From: Anaeromyxobacter dehalogenans 2CP-1
GTDB lineage: Bacteria > Myxococcota > Myxococcia > Myxococcales > Anaeromyxobacteraceae
Direction of reading: 5' to 3'
DNA length: 64,000 nt
NCBI RefSeq assembly: GCF_000022145.1
Contig: NC_011891.1
Span: 1,872,001-1,936,000, forward strand
The notes beneath the pieces were generated by a model that was given only the letters and a program-made list of their open reading frames with translations, ran no database searches and was not told the DNA's origin. Shown here one piece after another: positions 17,507 through 27,146 of the stretch. Numbering within the stretch: the stretch's first letter is position 1; every line of letters begins with the position of its first letter. The translations under genes were made by a program, and so were the position numbers.

Positions 17507-18490
17507 TCACCAGTAGCGGTAGCCGTTGATGCGGTAGGGGAGGCCGAGCTCGCCGCACACCTCGGCGATGACGCCCGGCGTGTAGAAGTAGTTGCGCACA
17601 CGCGAGAGCCGGTCGCCCGAGGTCTCGAGCCGGGTGAGCGCGCGGACCGCCTCGCCGTCGGCGTGCGCGTACCAGTGCACGATGACCGGCTCGCCCCGGT
17701 GCAGCCGCACCTCGCAGCGGGGGCGGTCGGGGAGGGCGCCGAGGCGGTAGCGCGGGTCGATGCCGGTGGTCTGGCCGTCCACGCCGGCCAGCCGCCGGCT
17801 GCCGTACATCATGCCCTGGAACACGCCCTTGCGCGCGGCGTCGCGGCCGTACTCGGCGTGCACGCGCACCACCTCCACGCTGGCGGTGTCGAGCAGGAGC
17901 GCCACCAGCCGCTCGAGGTCCCCGGCGTTGAACGCCGCGCAGAACGCGTCGAGCACCGGCGCGCTCGGGGACGCCGTGACCGCCTCGTCCGGCCCGGCCA
18001 GCTTCCCGCGGCCGCGGTGGAGCGCCGCCTTCACCGCCCCGACGCTGGTGGCGAGCGCCTCGGCGATCTCCTCGAGCGAGAGGTCGAACGCCTCCTTCAG
18101 CACCACCGCGGCGCGCTCCTGTGGCGACAGCCGGCCGATGAGCGTGCCGGCCGCCTCGCGCGACGCCCTCGGCTCGGGCGCGGTCGCGCCCTCCGGCACG
18201 TCCCCGGCGTCCTCGCGCGTCCGCCGGAGCCGGTCGATCCACAGGTTCGACGCCACCCGGAACAGCCAGGCCCGCGGGTTCTCCGGCGGGCCGTCCATGC
18301 AGCCGAGCGTCACGAACGCCCGCGCCATCGCGTCCTGCACCAGGTCGTCCGCGTCCCAGGGGCTGCGCGCCAGGCTGCGGCAGTACCGGTACAGCTCCGG
18401 GCGCAGCGGCTCGTAGGTGTCGAGGAAGCGGTGCCAGGACGCCTGGACGGCGCCGGCGAGGGAAGGGGTCGGCTCTGGAGGCGTGGTCAT
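17507..18490 (-). CDS. ECF RNA polymerase sigma factor with C-terminal NTF2/SnoaL-like domain
   Basis: Region 2 is seen in LYRYCRSLARSPWDADDLVQDAMARAF and WLFRVASNLWIDRLRR, and region 4 in LSPQERAAVVLKEAFDLSLEEIAEAL with AALHRGRGKLA. The last roughly 120 residues form an NTF2/SnoaL-like domain (LDAFCAAFNAGDLERLVALL). Such fused domains replace an anti-sigma factor and modulate polymerase binding in SigJ/ECF41-like groups. The DGGGR signature of ECF41 is not seen; DGQTTG stands near that place. No separate anti-sigma gene is adjacent. The alpha/beta hydrolase gene follows after 14 bp. The start at 18490 is taken because upstream residues are non-conserved. Confidence 0.88.
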   Translation of the reverse strand: MTTPPEPTPSLAGAVQASWHRFLDTYEPLRPELYRYCRSLARSPWDADDLVQDAMARAFVTLGCMDGPPENPRAWLFRVASNLWIDRLRRTREDAGDVPEGATAPEPRASREAAGTLIGRLSPQERAAVVLKEAFDLSLEEIAEALATSVGAVKAALHRGRGKLAGPDEAVTASPSAPVLDAFCAAFNAGDLERLVALLLDTASVEVVRVHAEYGRDAARKGVFQGMMYGSRRLAGVDGQTTGIDPRYRLGALPDRPRCEVRLHRGEPVIVHWYAHADGEAVRALTRLETSGDRLSRVRNYFYTPGVIAEVCGELGLPYRINGYRYW

Positions 18491-18603
18491 GCGGTGGAGA
18501 CGGATGGATGCCGCCGCGGGATACGGGCGGCACGCTCCTGCGTCACGGGCGCTCCAACCGGGTGCCGAAACGCGCCCAGGCGGACGGGTGGCGGGGCGTC
18601 CGG

Positions 18604-18638
18604 GCACCGCCCGCGCCGGAAGGGCGCGCGGGCGGTGC
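18604..18638 (-). terminator. 12-bp GC hairpin after tctC
   Basis: GCACCGCCCGCG (18604-18615) and CGCGGGCGGTGC (18627-18638) are perfectly complementary around an 11-base loop, 12 bp after the tctC stop codon. There is no T-run, but position and strength suggest the end of the tctBAC operon. Confidence 0.6.
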
Positions 18639-18649
18639 CGCGGTGCGGC

Positions 18650-19645
18650 TCACTTCGCGGCGCCGGTGGCCTTCAGCACCTTGTTCCAGCGCGCCACCTC
18701 GCTCTCGACCAGCTTCTGCAGCCCCTCCGGCGTGCGCGCGGCGGTGTTGGAGAGGTCGCCGCCGAGGTCGAGCAGCCGCTTGCGCGTGGCCGCGTCGTCG
18801 AGCGACGCGAGCAGCGCCTGGGAGAGCCGCTTCACCACCGCCGGCGGCGTCCCCTTGGGCGCGAACACCGCGTTCCAGGCCGTCACCTGGAACTCCGGCA
18901 GCCCGCCTTCCTTGGTGGTGGGCACGTCGGGCAGCGCCGGCGAGCGCTCGGGCAGCGCCACCGCGTACGCCTTGATGGTGCCGGCCTGGATCTGCGGCAC
19001 CAGGTTCACGATCTGGTCGCACATGTAGTCCACCTGGCCGGCCACCAGGTCGTTCAGCGCGGGCCCGGTGCCGCGGTACACCACGCGCGTCGGCTTCGCG
19101 CCGAGCAGCGAGTTGAACAGCGAGCAGGTGGTGAACGAGACCGAGCCGACGCCGGCGTGCGCCTCGTTCAGCTTCTCCGAGTCCGCCTTCACCTTCGCGA
19201 CGAACTCCTTGAAGTCCTTGGCCGGGAAGTCCTTGCGCGCGACCACCACGATGGGCGTGCCGGCGGCGAGCCCGATGGGCGCGAAGTCCGTGCGCGGATC
19301 GTACTTCAGGTCCGGGTACACGGCCGGCGCGGCGCCGTGCGTGCCCATGTGGCCCATCATGATGGTGTAGCCGTCCGGCGCTGCCTGGGAGGCGCGCAGG
19401 ATGCCGGTGGTGCCGCCGGCGCCGGCCACGTTCTCGATCACCACCTGCTGGCCGAGCGTGCGCGACATGTGCTCGGCCACGATCCGCGCCACCACGTCGG
19501 TGGGGCCGCCCGCGGCGAACGGGACGATCATGGTGATGGGGCGCTCCGGGTAGGCGGCGCGGGCCGGGGTCGCCGCGAGCGCGGCGGCCGCGAGGAGCGG
19601 GACGGCGAGCCGGGCGGCGGCTCGGTGCATGCGATTCGGGCTCAT
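18650..19645 (-). CDS. tctC: Tripartite tricarboxylate transporter substrate-binding protein TctC
   Basis: TctC proteins capture citrate-like carboxylates in the periplasm and deliver them to TctAB. The 331-residue product has a signal peptide ending ATPARA-AYPERP and the family blocks YPERPITMIVPFAAGGPTDV, VVIENVAGAGGTTG and ELGVPE-like LPDVPTTKEGGLPEF. The ATG overlaps the tctA stop (ATGA), with AAGGAGG about 10 bp upstream. The family (Bug proteins) is diverse, so the carried substrate is not determined. Confidence 0.92.
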   Translation of the reverse strand: MSPNRMHRAAARLAVPLLAAAALAATPARAAYPERPITMIVPFAAGGPTDVVARIVAEHMSRTLGQQVVIENVAGAGGTTGILRASQAAPDGYTIMMGHMGTHGAAPAVYPDLKYDPRTDFAPIGLAAGTPIVVVARKDFPAKDFKEFVAKVKADSEKLNEAHAGVGSVSFTTCSLFNSLLGAKPTRVVYRGTGPALNDLVAGQVDYMCDQIVNLVPQIQAGTIKAYAVALPERSPALPDVPTTKEGGLPEFQVTAWNAVFAPKGTPPAVVKRLSQALLASLDDAATRKRLLDLGGDLSNTAARTPEGLQKLVESEVARWNKVLKATGAAK

Positions 19646-21144
19646 TCGACGAACACCTCCTTGCGGCGCGTGCGCACCGCGGGCAGCACTGCGAGGACCA
19701 GCACGACGAGGGCGAGCGCGAGGAAGGCCGCGCTGATGGGACGCTGCACGAACGCGGCGGCGCTGCCGCGCGAGATGGCGAGCGCGCGCCGCAGGTTCTC
19801 CTCCATGAGGCGGCCGAGCACGAAGCCGAGCAGCAGCGGCGCGGTCTCGAGGTCGAGCCGCACGAACGCGTAGCCGGCGAGCGCGAACGCGGCGGTGAGG
19901 AGCACGTCGGCGGCGGAGTTGTTCACCGAGTAGATCCCGATGCAGGAGAAGACCAGGATCGCGGGGAACATGAGCCGGTAGGGCACCTTCAGGAACCGGA
20001 CCCACACGCCCACCAGCGGCAGGTTGATGACGAGCAGCATCAGGTTCCCGATCCACATGCTGGCGATGACGCCCCAGAAAAGCTGCGGGCTGCGCGTCAT
20101 CACCAGCGGGCCGGGCACGATGCCGTGGATGGTCATGGCGCCGACCATGAGCGCCATCACCGCGTTGGGCGGGATGCCCAGCGAGAGCAGCGGGATGAAG
20201 GACGTCTGCGCCCCGGCGTTGTTGGCCGACTCCGGGCCGGCGACGCCCTCGATGGCGCCGCGGCCGAAGCGGCGCGGGTCGCGGGCGAGCCGCTTCTCCA
20301 CCGCGTAGGACGCGAACGGCCCGAGCACCGCGCCGTTGCCGGGAAGGATCCCGAGGATCGCGCCGAGGAGGCTGCCGCGGACGATCGGCAGCGCCGAGCG
20401 CCGGAGGTCCTCGCCGCTCGGCAGCAGCCGGCCGATGGGCCGCCGCACCACGTCGCGCTGCTCGGTGAGGTCGAGGTTGCGCAGCACCTCGGCGAACCCG
20501 AACACGCCCATGGCCAGCACCGCGAAGTCGATGCCGTCGGCGAGCGGCGACCAGCCGAACGTCATGCGCTCGGCGCCGGTCTCGAGATCGGTGCCCACCG
20601 TGGAGAGCAGCAGGCCGAGCAGGATCATCACCAGCGCGCGCGGCACCGAGCCGCGCGCGAGCACCACGGCGAACGCCAGGCCCGCCAGCATGAGCGAGAA
20701 GTACTCGGCCGGCCCGAACAGGAGCGCCACGCGCGTGAGCGGCGCGGCGAGCGCGGCCACCACCAGCGTGGCGACGCACCCGGCGAAGAACGAGCCGATG
20801 GCGGCGATGCCGAGCGCGGCCCCGGCGCGCCCCTGCTTCGCCATCTCGTGCCCGTCGAGCGTGGTGACCACCGCGGTGACCTCGCCCGGGATGTTCACCA
20901 GGATGGCGGTGGTCGAGCCGCCGTACTGCGCGCCGTAGTAGATGCCGGCGAGCAGGATGATCGCGCCGGTGGGCTCCACGCCGTAGGTGATGGGCAGGAG
21001 CATGGTGATGGTGGCGATGGGGCCGACGCCGGGGAGCACGCCCACCAGCGTGCCGATGAGGCAGCCCACCAGCGCCAGCCCGAGGTTCTGGAGCGTGAAC
21101 GCGACCGAGAAGCCGAGCGCGAGGTGCGAGAGCAGGTCGCCCAT
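19642..21144 (-). CDS. tctA: Tripartite tricarboxylate transporter large permease TctA
   Basis: The 500-residue membrane protein has about twelve transmembrane segments and the TctA signatures GVLPGVGPIATITMLLP near residue 36 and GILPGNGAVLGPFASY in the second half, the two family glycine-rich loops. It forms the main translocation path of the proton- or sodium-driven carboxylate importer in the inner membrane. It starts 8 bp after tctB and overlaps tctC by four bases, so the three genes form one operon. Confidence 0.93.
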   Translation of the reverse strand: MGDLLSHLALGFSVAFTLQNLGLALVGCLIGTLVGVLPGVGPIATITMLLPITYGVEPTGAIILLAGIYYGAQYGGSTTAILVNIPGEVTAVVTTLDGHEMAKQGRAGAALGIAAIGSFFAGCVATLVVAALAAPLTRVALLFGPAEYFSLMLAGLAFAVVLARGSVPRALVMILLGLLLSTVGTDLETGAERMTFGWSPLADGIDFAVLAMGVFGFAEVLRNLDLTEQRDVVRRPIGRLLPSGEDLRRSALPIVRGSLLGAILGILPGNGAVLGPFASYAVEKRLARDPRRFGRGAIEGVAGPESANNAGAQTSFIPLLSLGIPPNAVMALMVGAMTIHGIVPGPLVMTRSPQLFWGVIASMWIGNLMLLVINLPLVGVWVRFLKVPYRLMFPAILVFSCIGIYSVNNSAADVLLTAAFALAGYAFVRLDLETAPLLLGFVLGRLMEENLRRALAISRGSAAAFVQRPISAAFLALALVVLVLAVLPAVRTRRKEVFVE

Positions 21145-21151
21145 GCCGGCC

Positions 21152-21652
21152 CTAGAGGCGGAACCCTGGGAGGATGAGCACCGGGATGGGCAGCCCGAGC
21201 GCGAAGCGGAACAGCCCGGCGCAGGCGACGGTGGTCACCACCGCGAAGATGGCCAGCTCCTTCCAGCGCACCTCCGGCGAGGCCGCGCCGCCGAGCAGCA
21301 TCACCAGCGGCCCCGCCAGCGCGAGCCCGACCGTGCGGATGGTGAGCGCGAACGCGATCACCGCGAGCGAGATGAACACCGGGCCGCGCAGCGACCAGCG
21401 GCCGATCGGCTCCCCGTCCTTCAGGAACGCGGCGGCGATCAGCGCCAGGCCGGCGAGGCCCAGGATGGCCGCGACGGCGCGGGGGAGCATGCCGGGGCCC
21501 ATGGCGCGCAGCCGGCCCGGGTCCAGGTCGCCGGTCGCGAGCAGGGCCACCGCCGCGATGCCGGCGACGAGCACGCCGGCCGCGAGATCGCGCGGCGCGC
21601 GCACGTGCGGGCCTCGGCGGGCGGGAGCGGGGTGCTCCGTGTCCTCTTCCAA
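21152..21652 (-). CDS. tctB: Tripartite tricarboxylate transporter small permease TctB
   Basis: This 166-residue protein has four predicted membrane helices and fits the small TctB subunit, being the first gene of tctBAC. The longest frame begins with TTG at 21652, which has GGAGG four bases upstream; a GTG at 21604 with a weaker GAGG is the alternative and would remove a polar N-terminal stretch. The initiating codon is therefore uncertain. Confidence 0.8.
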   Translation of the reverse strand: MEEDTEHPAPARRGPHVRAPRDLAAGVLVAGIAAVALLATGDLDPGRLRAMGPGMLPRAVAAILGLAGLALIAAAFLKDGEPIGRWSLRGPVFISLAVIAFALTIRTVGLALAGPLVMLLGGAASPEVRWKELAIFAVVTTVACAGLFRFALGLPIPVLILPGFRL

Positions 21653-21967
21653 GCGGCCTCCGGTGCCGCGGCCCGAGGCGAGCGAAGGGCCGGACGGCGA
21701 GCAGGGGGTAAACGGATGGTTCGATGATGCTGAACGGCGCGGCCGGGCGCGCCGTCCCGCGTGGGGCCCGCGAACGCACGACGCCTGCGACGCAGCGGGT
21801 CATGGCGCGGCCGCGCCGGTCGTGCAGGCCGGGGGCGGCGAGCGGGCCACTTCGAAGGCGACCCGCAGGACGCCGCTCACCCGGTTCAGCACCCGGGGCC
21901 CCCAGGCTCACCGGGCTGCGCCCGCGGCGCGAGCGCGGCCCACACCGCCCCGATCCGGGGGCTCGGA
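21653..21967. other. 315-bp stretch without a recognised gene
   Basis: The segment lies between the 3' end of the DUF2277 gene and the start of tctB, both on the minus strand. It should contain the tctBAC promoter. I found no convincing coding frame, RNA gene or repeat in it. Confidence 0.5.
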
Positions 21968-22240
21968 TCACGGAGCGTGGAAGCGGCGCGCGGCGCGGGC
22001 GCGCGCCTTCTCGCGCTCGCCCTCGCGCGTGCGGACGGCGGTGCGCGCGCGCAGGGCGCCGAGCAGCCGGCGCGTGGACGCGGCCACCTCGTCCACCGCC
22101 CGGCCGAACGCCTCCGCGTCCGCGGCCGCGGGCTCCCGCACCCCGCTCACCTTGCGCACGTACTGCAGCGCGGCGTCGCGGATCTCGCCGTCGGTGGTGG
22201 GCGGGTCGAAGTTGTGGAGGACGCGGATGTTGCGGCACAT
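21968..22240 (-). CDS. DUF2277 family protein
   Basis: The 90-residue product opens with [20 protein letters not shown], the hallmark of DUF2277, followed by [14 protein letters not shown] and a highly basic C-terminal helix rich in Arg and Ala. The function of this family is unknown; it is small, soluble and widespread in actinobacteria and proteobacteria. The start at 22240 matches the family N-terminus. Confidence 0.85.
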   Translation of the reverse strand: MCRNIRVLHNFDPPTTDGEIRDAALQYVRKVSGVREPAAADAEAFGRAVDEVAASTRRLLGALRARTAVRTREGEREKARARAARRFHAP

Positions 22241-22247
22241 GCCGCGG

Positions 22248-23138
22248 TCATAGGGCGCGGCCGCCGGCGCGGCCACCCCTGCGCGGGCGCGCGGGGAGGG
22301 TAGGGGTCGTGGCCTGCGCCCTGGCCCGGGCAGCCTCCGCGGCGGCGCTCGCCGCCTCGGCTTCGGCCCGGGCCGCCTGCATGGCGCGCTGCGCCCGCTC
22401 CACCTCCTGCGCCGCGCGGCGCAGGCGCTCGGCCGCCCGCTTCCGCGCACGCTCCAGCCGCTCCGCCTCGGCCCAGGCGCGCCGACGCTCGCGCTCGCGG
22501 CGCGCCGCCTCGGCCCGCGCGCGCTGCCCGGCGCGGTCCTGCTCGCGCGCATCCCGGGACCGCCCGCGAGGCGGCGGCTCCGGCGCGGCGCCCGCCTGCG
22601 GCGCGAGCCCGCCCAGCAGCGCCAGGCCACCCGCCTCGGGCAGCCGCTCCAGCACGCCGGCCCGCAGCGCGGCCCGCTCGGCCGGCGCGGCGGTCGCTGC
22701 CGCCCGCAGCCCGCGCTCCACCGGCCCGAGCTGCGCCGCCGCGGCCCCGCGTCCCGCGGCGTCCGCGATGGCCCGGACCGCCCCGAGCGCCTCGGCGATC
22801 GCGTCGTGCAGCGCCGCCGCCGCCTCCCGCAGCGCGCCGCCGTCGCCGCGCACCGCGCGCGCCTGCGCCTGCCGGAGCCCGTCGCCCGCCTCGAGCACCG
22901 CCGCGAGCGCCTCGGGCCGCTCGCGGGCGAGCGCGTTCAGGAGCCAGGCCGCGAGCGGCGGGCGCCGCAGCCGGCGGACCCGGGCGGCCTCCGGGCTGCG
23001 CTCGCCGTCGAGCTCGCGCGCCAGCGCGTCGCGGCGGGCCACGAAGTCGGCGGGCGGTGCGGCGAACAGGGCGCGGACGCGCGCGTCGGGGCCCGCGGCA
23101 GCTTCGATCGGTCGGGATCTGGTGCGTCGGGAGGCCAC
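22248..23138 (-). CDS. Uncharacterised coiled-coil protein resembling an actinobacterial hypothetical family
   Basis: An N-terminal block ([20 protein letters not shown], then [20 protein letters not shown]) matches the layout of an unnamed family common in actinobacteria. The C-terminal half is a long Arg/Ala/Glu-rich coiled coil of about 100 residues and a basic tail. The role is unknown; DNA or RNA association is only a guess from charge. Start is uncertain: GTG at 23138 or ATG at 23216 fit, neither with a clear ribosome-binding site. It ends 7 bp before DUF2277 on the same strand, so the two may be an operon. Confidence 0.6.
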   Translation of the reverse strand: MASRRTRSRPIEAAAGPDARVRALFAAPPADFVARRDALARELDGERSPEAARVRRLRRPPLAAWLLNALARERPEALAAVLEAGDGLRQAQARAVRGDGGALREAAAALHDAIAEALGAVRAIADAAGRGAAAAQLGPVERGLRAAATAAPAERAALRAGVLERLPEAGGLALLGGLAPQAGAAPEPPPRGRSRDAREQDRAGQRARAEAARRERERRRAWAEAERLERARKRAAERLRRAAQEVERAQRAMQAARAEAEAASAAAEAARARAQATTPTLPARPRRGGRAGGRAL

Positions 23139-23310
23139 GGCCGGCGCCGGGGCGCCTGCGCCAAACGTGGGGCCGACGACGTCGCGCCGGCACGGCCGCG
23201 GGGCTCGGCGCCCCATCCGGCGGGCGGGGCCGGGACGACGTCGAGCGCGGGAGCGGGCATCATTACCGCGTGGCATGCGGCCCCACTCGCCGCCCTCGGA
23301 GGGACCTCCC

Positions 23311-24813
23311 GTGACCGCTCCCCTGCTCGACCTCTGGATCGCCGGCCGGCGCACCGCCCCCCGCAGCGCCCGCACCGGCGAGGTGTTCGACCCTGCCACG
23401 GGCGAGGTGGTCCGGCGCGTGCCGCTCGCCGGCGCCGACGACGTCGCCGCCGCGGTCGCGGCGGCGAAGGCCGCGTTCCCGGCGTGGCGCGACACGCCCC
23501 CGCTCCGGCGCGCCCGCGTGCTGGCGCGCTTCCGCGAGCTGCTGGAGGCGAACCGCGACGCGCTCGCGGCGCTGGTGTCGGAGGAGCACGGCAAGACGCT
23601 GGCGGACGCGGGCGGCTCGGTGCAGCGCGGCATCGAGGTGGTGGAGTTCGTGTGCGGGGCGCCCCACCTGCTGAAGGGCGAGCGCGCCGAGGACGCGGGG
23701 CGCGGCATCGACGTGCACTCCACGCTGCAGCCGCTCGGCGTCTGCGCCGGCATCACCCCGTTCAACTTCCCGGCGATGGTCCCGCTGTGGATGTTCCCGG
23801 TGGCGATCGCGTGCGGGAACGCGTTCGTGCTGAAGCCCTCGGAGAAGGTCCCCTCCACCAGCCTGCGGATGGCGGAGCTGTTCCACGAGGCGGGGCTGCC
23901 GGAGGGCGTGCTGAACGTGGTGCCCGGGGACGCCGAGGCGGTGGACGCGCTCCTTGCCCACCCGGACGTGGCGGCGGTCTCGTTCGTGGGCTCGACGCCG
24001 GTGGCGCGCCACGTCTACGAGACCGCGGCGAGGCACGGCAAGCGGGTGCAGGCGCTCGGCGGCGCGAAGAACCACGCGGTGGTGCTGCCCGACGCCGACC
24101 TCGGCTTCGCCGCCGACGCGCTCGCGGGCGCGGCGTACGGCTCCGCGGGCGAGCGGTGCATGGCCATCTCGGCGGTGGTCGCCGTGGGGGAGGCGGCCGA
24201 TCCGCTGGTGGAGGCGCTGGCGGAGCGCGCGCGGCGGTTGCCGGTCGGGCCCGGGACGGCGCCGGGCGTCGAGATGGGGCCGGTGATCACCGCGGCGCAC
24301 CGCGACCGGATCCGCGGGTTCATCGACGCCGGCGTGCGGGAGGGCGCGCGGCTGGTGGTGGACGGGCGCGCGCGGGAGGTGCCGGGCGGCGGGCGCGGCT
24401 TCTTCGTGGGCCCGACGCTGTTCGACCGCGTCACCCCGGAGATGTCGATCCACCGCGAGGAGATCTTCGGGCCGGTGCTGGTGGTGCTGCGCGCCGCGAG
24501 CCTCGACGAGGCGCTCGCGCTGGTGAACCGCAACCCGTACGGCAACGGCACGGCCATCTTCACCCGCTCCGGCGCCGCCGCGCAGCGCTACGCGCGCGAC
24601 GTGGAGGTCGGGATGGTGGGGGTGAACGTGCCCATCCCCGTGCCCATGGCGTTCTTCTCCTTCGGCGGCTGGAAGGCGTCCCTGTTCGGCGACCTCCACG
24701 TGCACGGGCCGGAGGGGATCGCGTTCTACACGCGGAGCAAGGTCGTCACGAGCCGCTGGCCCGCCGGCGCCGGCGAGGCGCGCGGGCACTTCGCCATGCC
24801 GACGCACGCGTAG
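23311..24813 (+). CDS. mmsA: CoA-acylating methylmalonate-semialdehyde dehydrogenase
   Basis: This enzyme oxidises methylmalonate semialdehyde or malonate semialdehyde to propionyl-CoA or acetyl-CoA with NAD+, in valine, thymine or inositol breakdown. The 500-residue length is standard. [31 protein letters not shown] and catalytic C283 in [10 protein letters not shown] are visible. [15 protein letters not shown] replaces the usual ELGGK glutamate motif of ALDHs, a hallmark of the CoA-dependent group. The GTG at 23311 is chosen for its GGAGGG seven bases upstream over an ATG at 23275. No other valine-catabolism gene is adjacent. Confidence 0.92.
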   Translation: MTAPLLDLWIAGRRTAPRSARTGEVFDPATGEVVRRVPLAGADDVAAAVAAAKAAFPAWRDTPPLRRARVLARFRELLEANRDALAALVSEEHGKTLADAGGSVQRGIEVVEFVCGAPHLLKGERAEDAGRGIDVHSTLQPLGVCAGITPFNFPAMVPLWMFPVAIACGNAFVLKPSEKVPSTSLRMAELFHEAGLPEGVLNVVPGDAEAVDALLAHPDVAAVSFVGSTPVARHVYETAARHGKRVQALGGAKNHAVVLPDADLGFAADALAGAAYGSAGERCMAISAVVAVGEAADPLVEALAERARRLPVGPGTAPGVEMGPVITAAHRDRIRGFIDAGVREGARLVVDGRAREVPGGGRGFFVGPTLFDRVTPEMSIHREEIFGPVLVVLRAASLDEALALVNRNPYGNGTAIFTRSGAAAQRYARDVEVGMVGVNVPIPVPMAFFSFGGWKASLFGDLHVHGPEGIAFYTRSKVVTSRWPAGAGEARGHFAMPTHA

Positions 24814-24830
24814 CCGCGGCCGCGTGCACC

Positions 24831-25254
24831 TCAGGGCGCGTCCTTCCCGCGCAGCCCGTCCAGGCTGAAGCGGCCCGGCCCGGCGGCGGCGAGGTAGAGG
24901 AACACGAACGCGAACAGCGCCGCGGGCGTGCCCTGGTTCAGCACCGGCCAGAAGCCCTGCGGCGCGTGCCCGTAGAAGTAGGCGACCGCCATCTCGCCGG
25001 AGAGCAGGAACGCGACCGGCCGGCTGAACAGCCCCACCAGCAGGAGCGCGCCCCCGAACGCCTCGATGGCGCCGGCGATCCCGGCGAGCGACGCGAGCGG
25101 CGCGGTGCCGCCGCCGGGCATGACGGGGCCGGGGGAACGCGAACAGCTTCGCGGTCCCGAACTGCAGGAACAGGAACGCGGCGACGATCCTGAGCACGCC
25201 GAGCAGGTGCGGGGCCCAGGAGCGAGCCCGGGGCGCGAGGTCGGGGTAGTCCAT
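24831..25254 (-). pseudogene. DoxX-family membrane protein gene interrupted by a single-base frameshift
   Basis: The first about 40 codons from the ATG at 25254 (AAGGAGG upstream) read MDYPDLAPRARSWAPHLLG and AAFLFLQFGTAKLFAFP, the first helix of a DoxX protein. The rest, PVMPGGGTAPLASLAGIAG through three more helices to the stop at 24831, is in another frame. The switch falls at a run of five G (25131-25135, five C in the coding strand); four C would restore FPGPVMPGGG. It is a recent inactivation, a slippage-controlled gene or a sequencing error. DoxX proteins are four-helix inner-membrane proteins, often redox linked. Confidence 0.82.
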
Positions 25255-25322
25255 GGCTGCCTCCTTCGCCGGGAGAGGTAGCCGCGGCGCGCGCGCCGTT
25301 CCGTGGAATCCGCCGGGCGCGG

Positions 25323-26111
25323 TCAGGCCCCGGGCGCCGGCACCGCGATCTCGGCCGTCTGCCCGCGCGCCAGCGGCACGAGACGCGCCTGCTGCCCCAG
25401 CGCCGCGAACGAGCGCTCCAGGTCGGAGGCGGACTCGGTGAAGTGCGCCCAGCCCTCGTTGTGCACCGCCACCAGCGCCGCGCCGGGGAACGCGCGCGCG
25501 GTCTCGAGCGCGTCGTTGACGCTCATGGTGAGGTGGAAGGGGCCGCGGGTGCGGGCCGCGCCGGTGAACATGAGCACCACCGCCGGCCGGAAGCGGCGCG
25601 CCACCTCCGCCACGCCCTCGTAGAACACCGTGTCGCCGGTCACGTAGACGAGGTCGCGCCCCTCCGGCTCGCTCACCACGAAGCCGGTCACCTCGCCCGA
25701 GAGCGGCTCGATGCCGGGCGGCCCGTGGCGCGCCGGCGTGGCGGTCACGAGCAGCGCGCCGGGGCCGGCGGCGAGGAGGCGCCGCTCCCACGGCGCCAGC
25801 CCCTCGGTGCCCGGCAGCCGGCCCGCGGCCTCGCGGGTGGTGAGGACCCGCCGGGCGCCGCGCAGGAAGGCCCGCCCGGCCGGGTCGAGGTTGTCGGCGT
25901 GCTGGTCGTGGCTGAGCAGCACCGCGTCCACCGCGCCCACGGCGTCGGCGGCGAGCGCGGGGCCGGTGCGCTTGGTGAGCGTGACGGCGCCGCCCGACGA
26001 CGGATAGCTGCCGGGCGCGTCGAACGTGGGATCCGTGACGAGGCGCAGGCCGCCCACCTCGAGGAGCACGGTGGGACCGCCCACCAGCGTGATGCGAACC
26101 GTCCGGGACAT
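25323..26111 (-). CDS. MBL-fold metal-dependent hydrolase (UlaG-like)
   Basis: The protein of 262 residues has the metallo-beta-lactamase fold of the UlaG/L-ascorbate-6-phosphate lactonase-like group: ITLVGGPTVLLEVGGLRLVTDPTF, then the ligand motif LLSHDQHADNLD (HxHxD variant), the YVTGDTVFYEG aspartate and VAVHNEGW near the end. In the standard motif the first histidine is followed by x-H-x-D-H; here SHDQHADN retains HxxxHxD. GGAGG precedes the ATG. It is divergent from a LysR gene 88 bp away, which probably regulates it. The substrate is unknown. Confidence 0.82.
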   Translation of the reverse strand: MSRTVRITLVGGPTVLLEVGGLRLVTDPTFDAPGSYPSSGGAVTLTKRTGPALAADAVGAVDAVLLSHDQHADNLDPAGRAFLRGARRVLTTREAAGRLPGTEGLAPWERRLLAAGPGALLVTATPARHGPPGIEPLSGEVTGFVVSEPEGRDLVYVTGDTVFYEGVAEVARRFRPAVVLMFTGAARTRGPFHLTMSVNDALETARAFPGAALVAVHNEGWAHFTESASDLERSFAALGQQARLVPLARGQTAEIAVPAPGA

Positions 26112-26199
26112 GAGGACCTCCGGGGCGGGCTCCGGGGATCGGAGGGGCCGCGCCGCACGCCGGAACCTGCCCCGCCGGCGCCTGTGCGACAATGCGCAG

Positions 26200-27108
26200 A
26201 TGCGCACCATCGCTGATCGACATCGCACAGCCACGCTCGACTGGGAGGACGTCCGCTGCTTCGCGGCGCTGGCGCGGACGGGGAGCCTCTCCGGCGCGGG
26301 CCGCGCGCTCGGCGTGAACCACGCCACGGTGGCACGGCGGGTGGCCGCGCTGGAGCGGGCCCTCGGGCGGCGGCTGCTGGAGCGGCGCCCGGACGGCGTC
26401 CGCCTGACCGCCGCCGGCGCGGCCGCGCTGGAGCGCGCCCGGGACATGGAGCGCGCGGCCACGTCGCTGGCGGCGGACCGCGGGGCGGCGGAGGCGGCCG
26501 CGGTGGTCCGCGTCACCGCCACCCGGCCCGTGATCGACGCGTTCCTCCTGCCCCGGCTCGCCCGCGTCCAGGAGCGCCTGCGCGGCTGCGAGCTGGAGCT
26601 CATCGGCGAGTCGCGCGCGCTCAGCCTCGCGCGGCACGAGGCCGACCTCGCCGTCCGGCTCGGCTCGCCGCGCGGCGAGGACCTGGTGGGCCGCCGCATC
26701 GCGACGTTCGCGTACGGCCTCTACGCCGCGCCGGCCGTGGCCCGCGCCATCGCCGGCGGCGCGCGGCCGCGCTGGATCGGCTTCGACGAGGGGAGCGCGC
26801 ACCTGCCGGAGGCGGTGTGGCTCGCCGAGGCGCACCCGGAGGAGCGGCCGTCCTTTCGCACCAACGGCTTCGGCTCGCAGCAGCTGGCCGCCCGCGCGGG
26901 CCTGGGGCTCGCGCTGCTGCCCTGCTACATGGGGGATCCCGATCCCGCGCTGCGCCGCGTCGAGGGGCCGGTCCCGCCGCCGCGGCCGGTGTGGCTGCTG
27001 CGCCGCGCCACGTCGCGCGGCGATCCGGCCATCGGGGCGGTGGCGGCGGCGCTGACGCGGCTGTTCACCGGGGCCCGGGCGCTGTTCGCCGGTGACGCCA
27101 CCGGGTGA
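26200..27108 (+). CDS. LysR-family transcriptional regulator
   Basis: The N-terminal winged helix is clear (DVRCFAALARTGSLSGAGRALGVNHATVARRVAALE), followed by an effector-binding domain ending with PRPVWLLRRATSRGDPA. The length is 302 residues. It is divergent from the MBL-fold hydrolase gene, the usual arrangement for a LysR regulator and its target. A partly symmetrical TGCGACAATGCGCA (26185-26198) directly precedes the start codon and could be an autoregulatory site. The ATG at 26200 lacks an obvious ribosome-binding site. Confidence 0.87.
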   Translation: MRTIADRHRTATLDWEDVRCFAALARTGSLSGAGRALGVNHATVARRVAALERALGRRLLERRPDGVRLTAAGAAALERARDMERAATSLAADRGAAEAAAVVRVTATRPVIDAFLLPRLARVQERLRGCELELIGESRALSLARHEADLAVRLGSPRGEDLVGRRIATFAYGLYAAPAVARAIAGGARPRWIGFDEGSAHLPEAVWLAEAHPEERPSFRTNGFGSQQLAARAGLGLALLPCYMGDPDPALRRVEGPVPPPRPVWLLRRATSRGDPAIGAVAAALTRLFTGARALFAGDATG

Positions 27109-27146
27109 GGCGGCGCCCGCCGCGCCGGCCGGCGTACAATCCCCGC

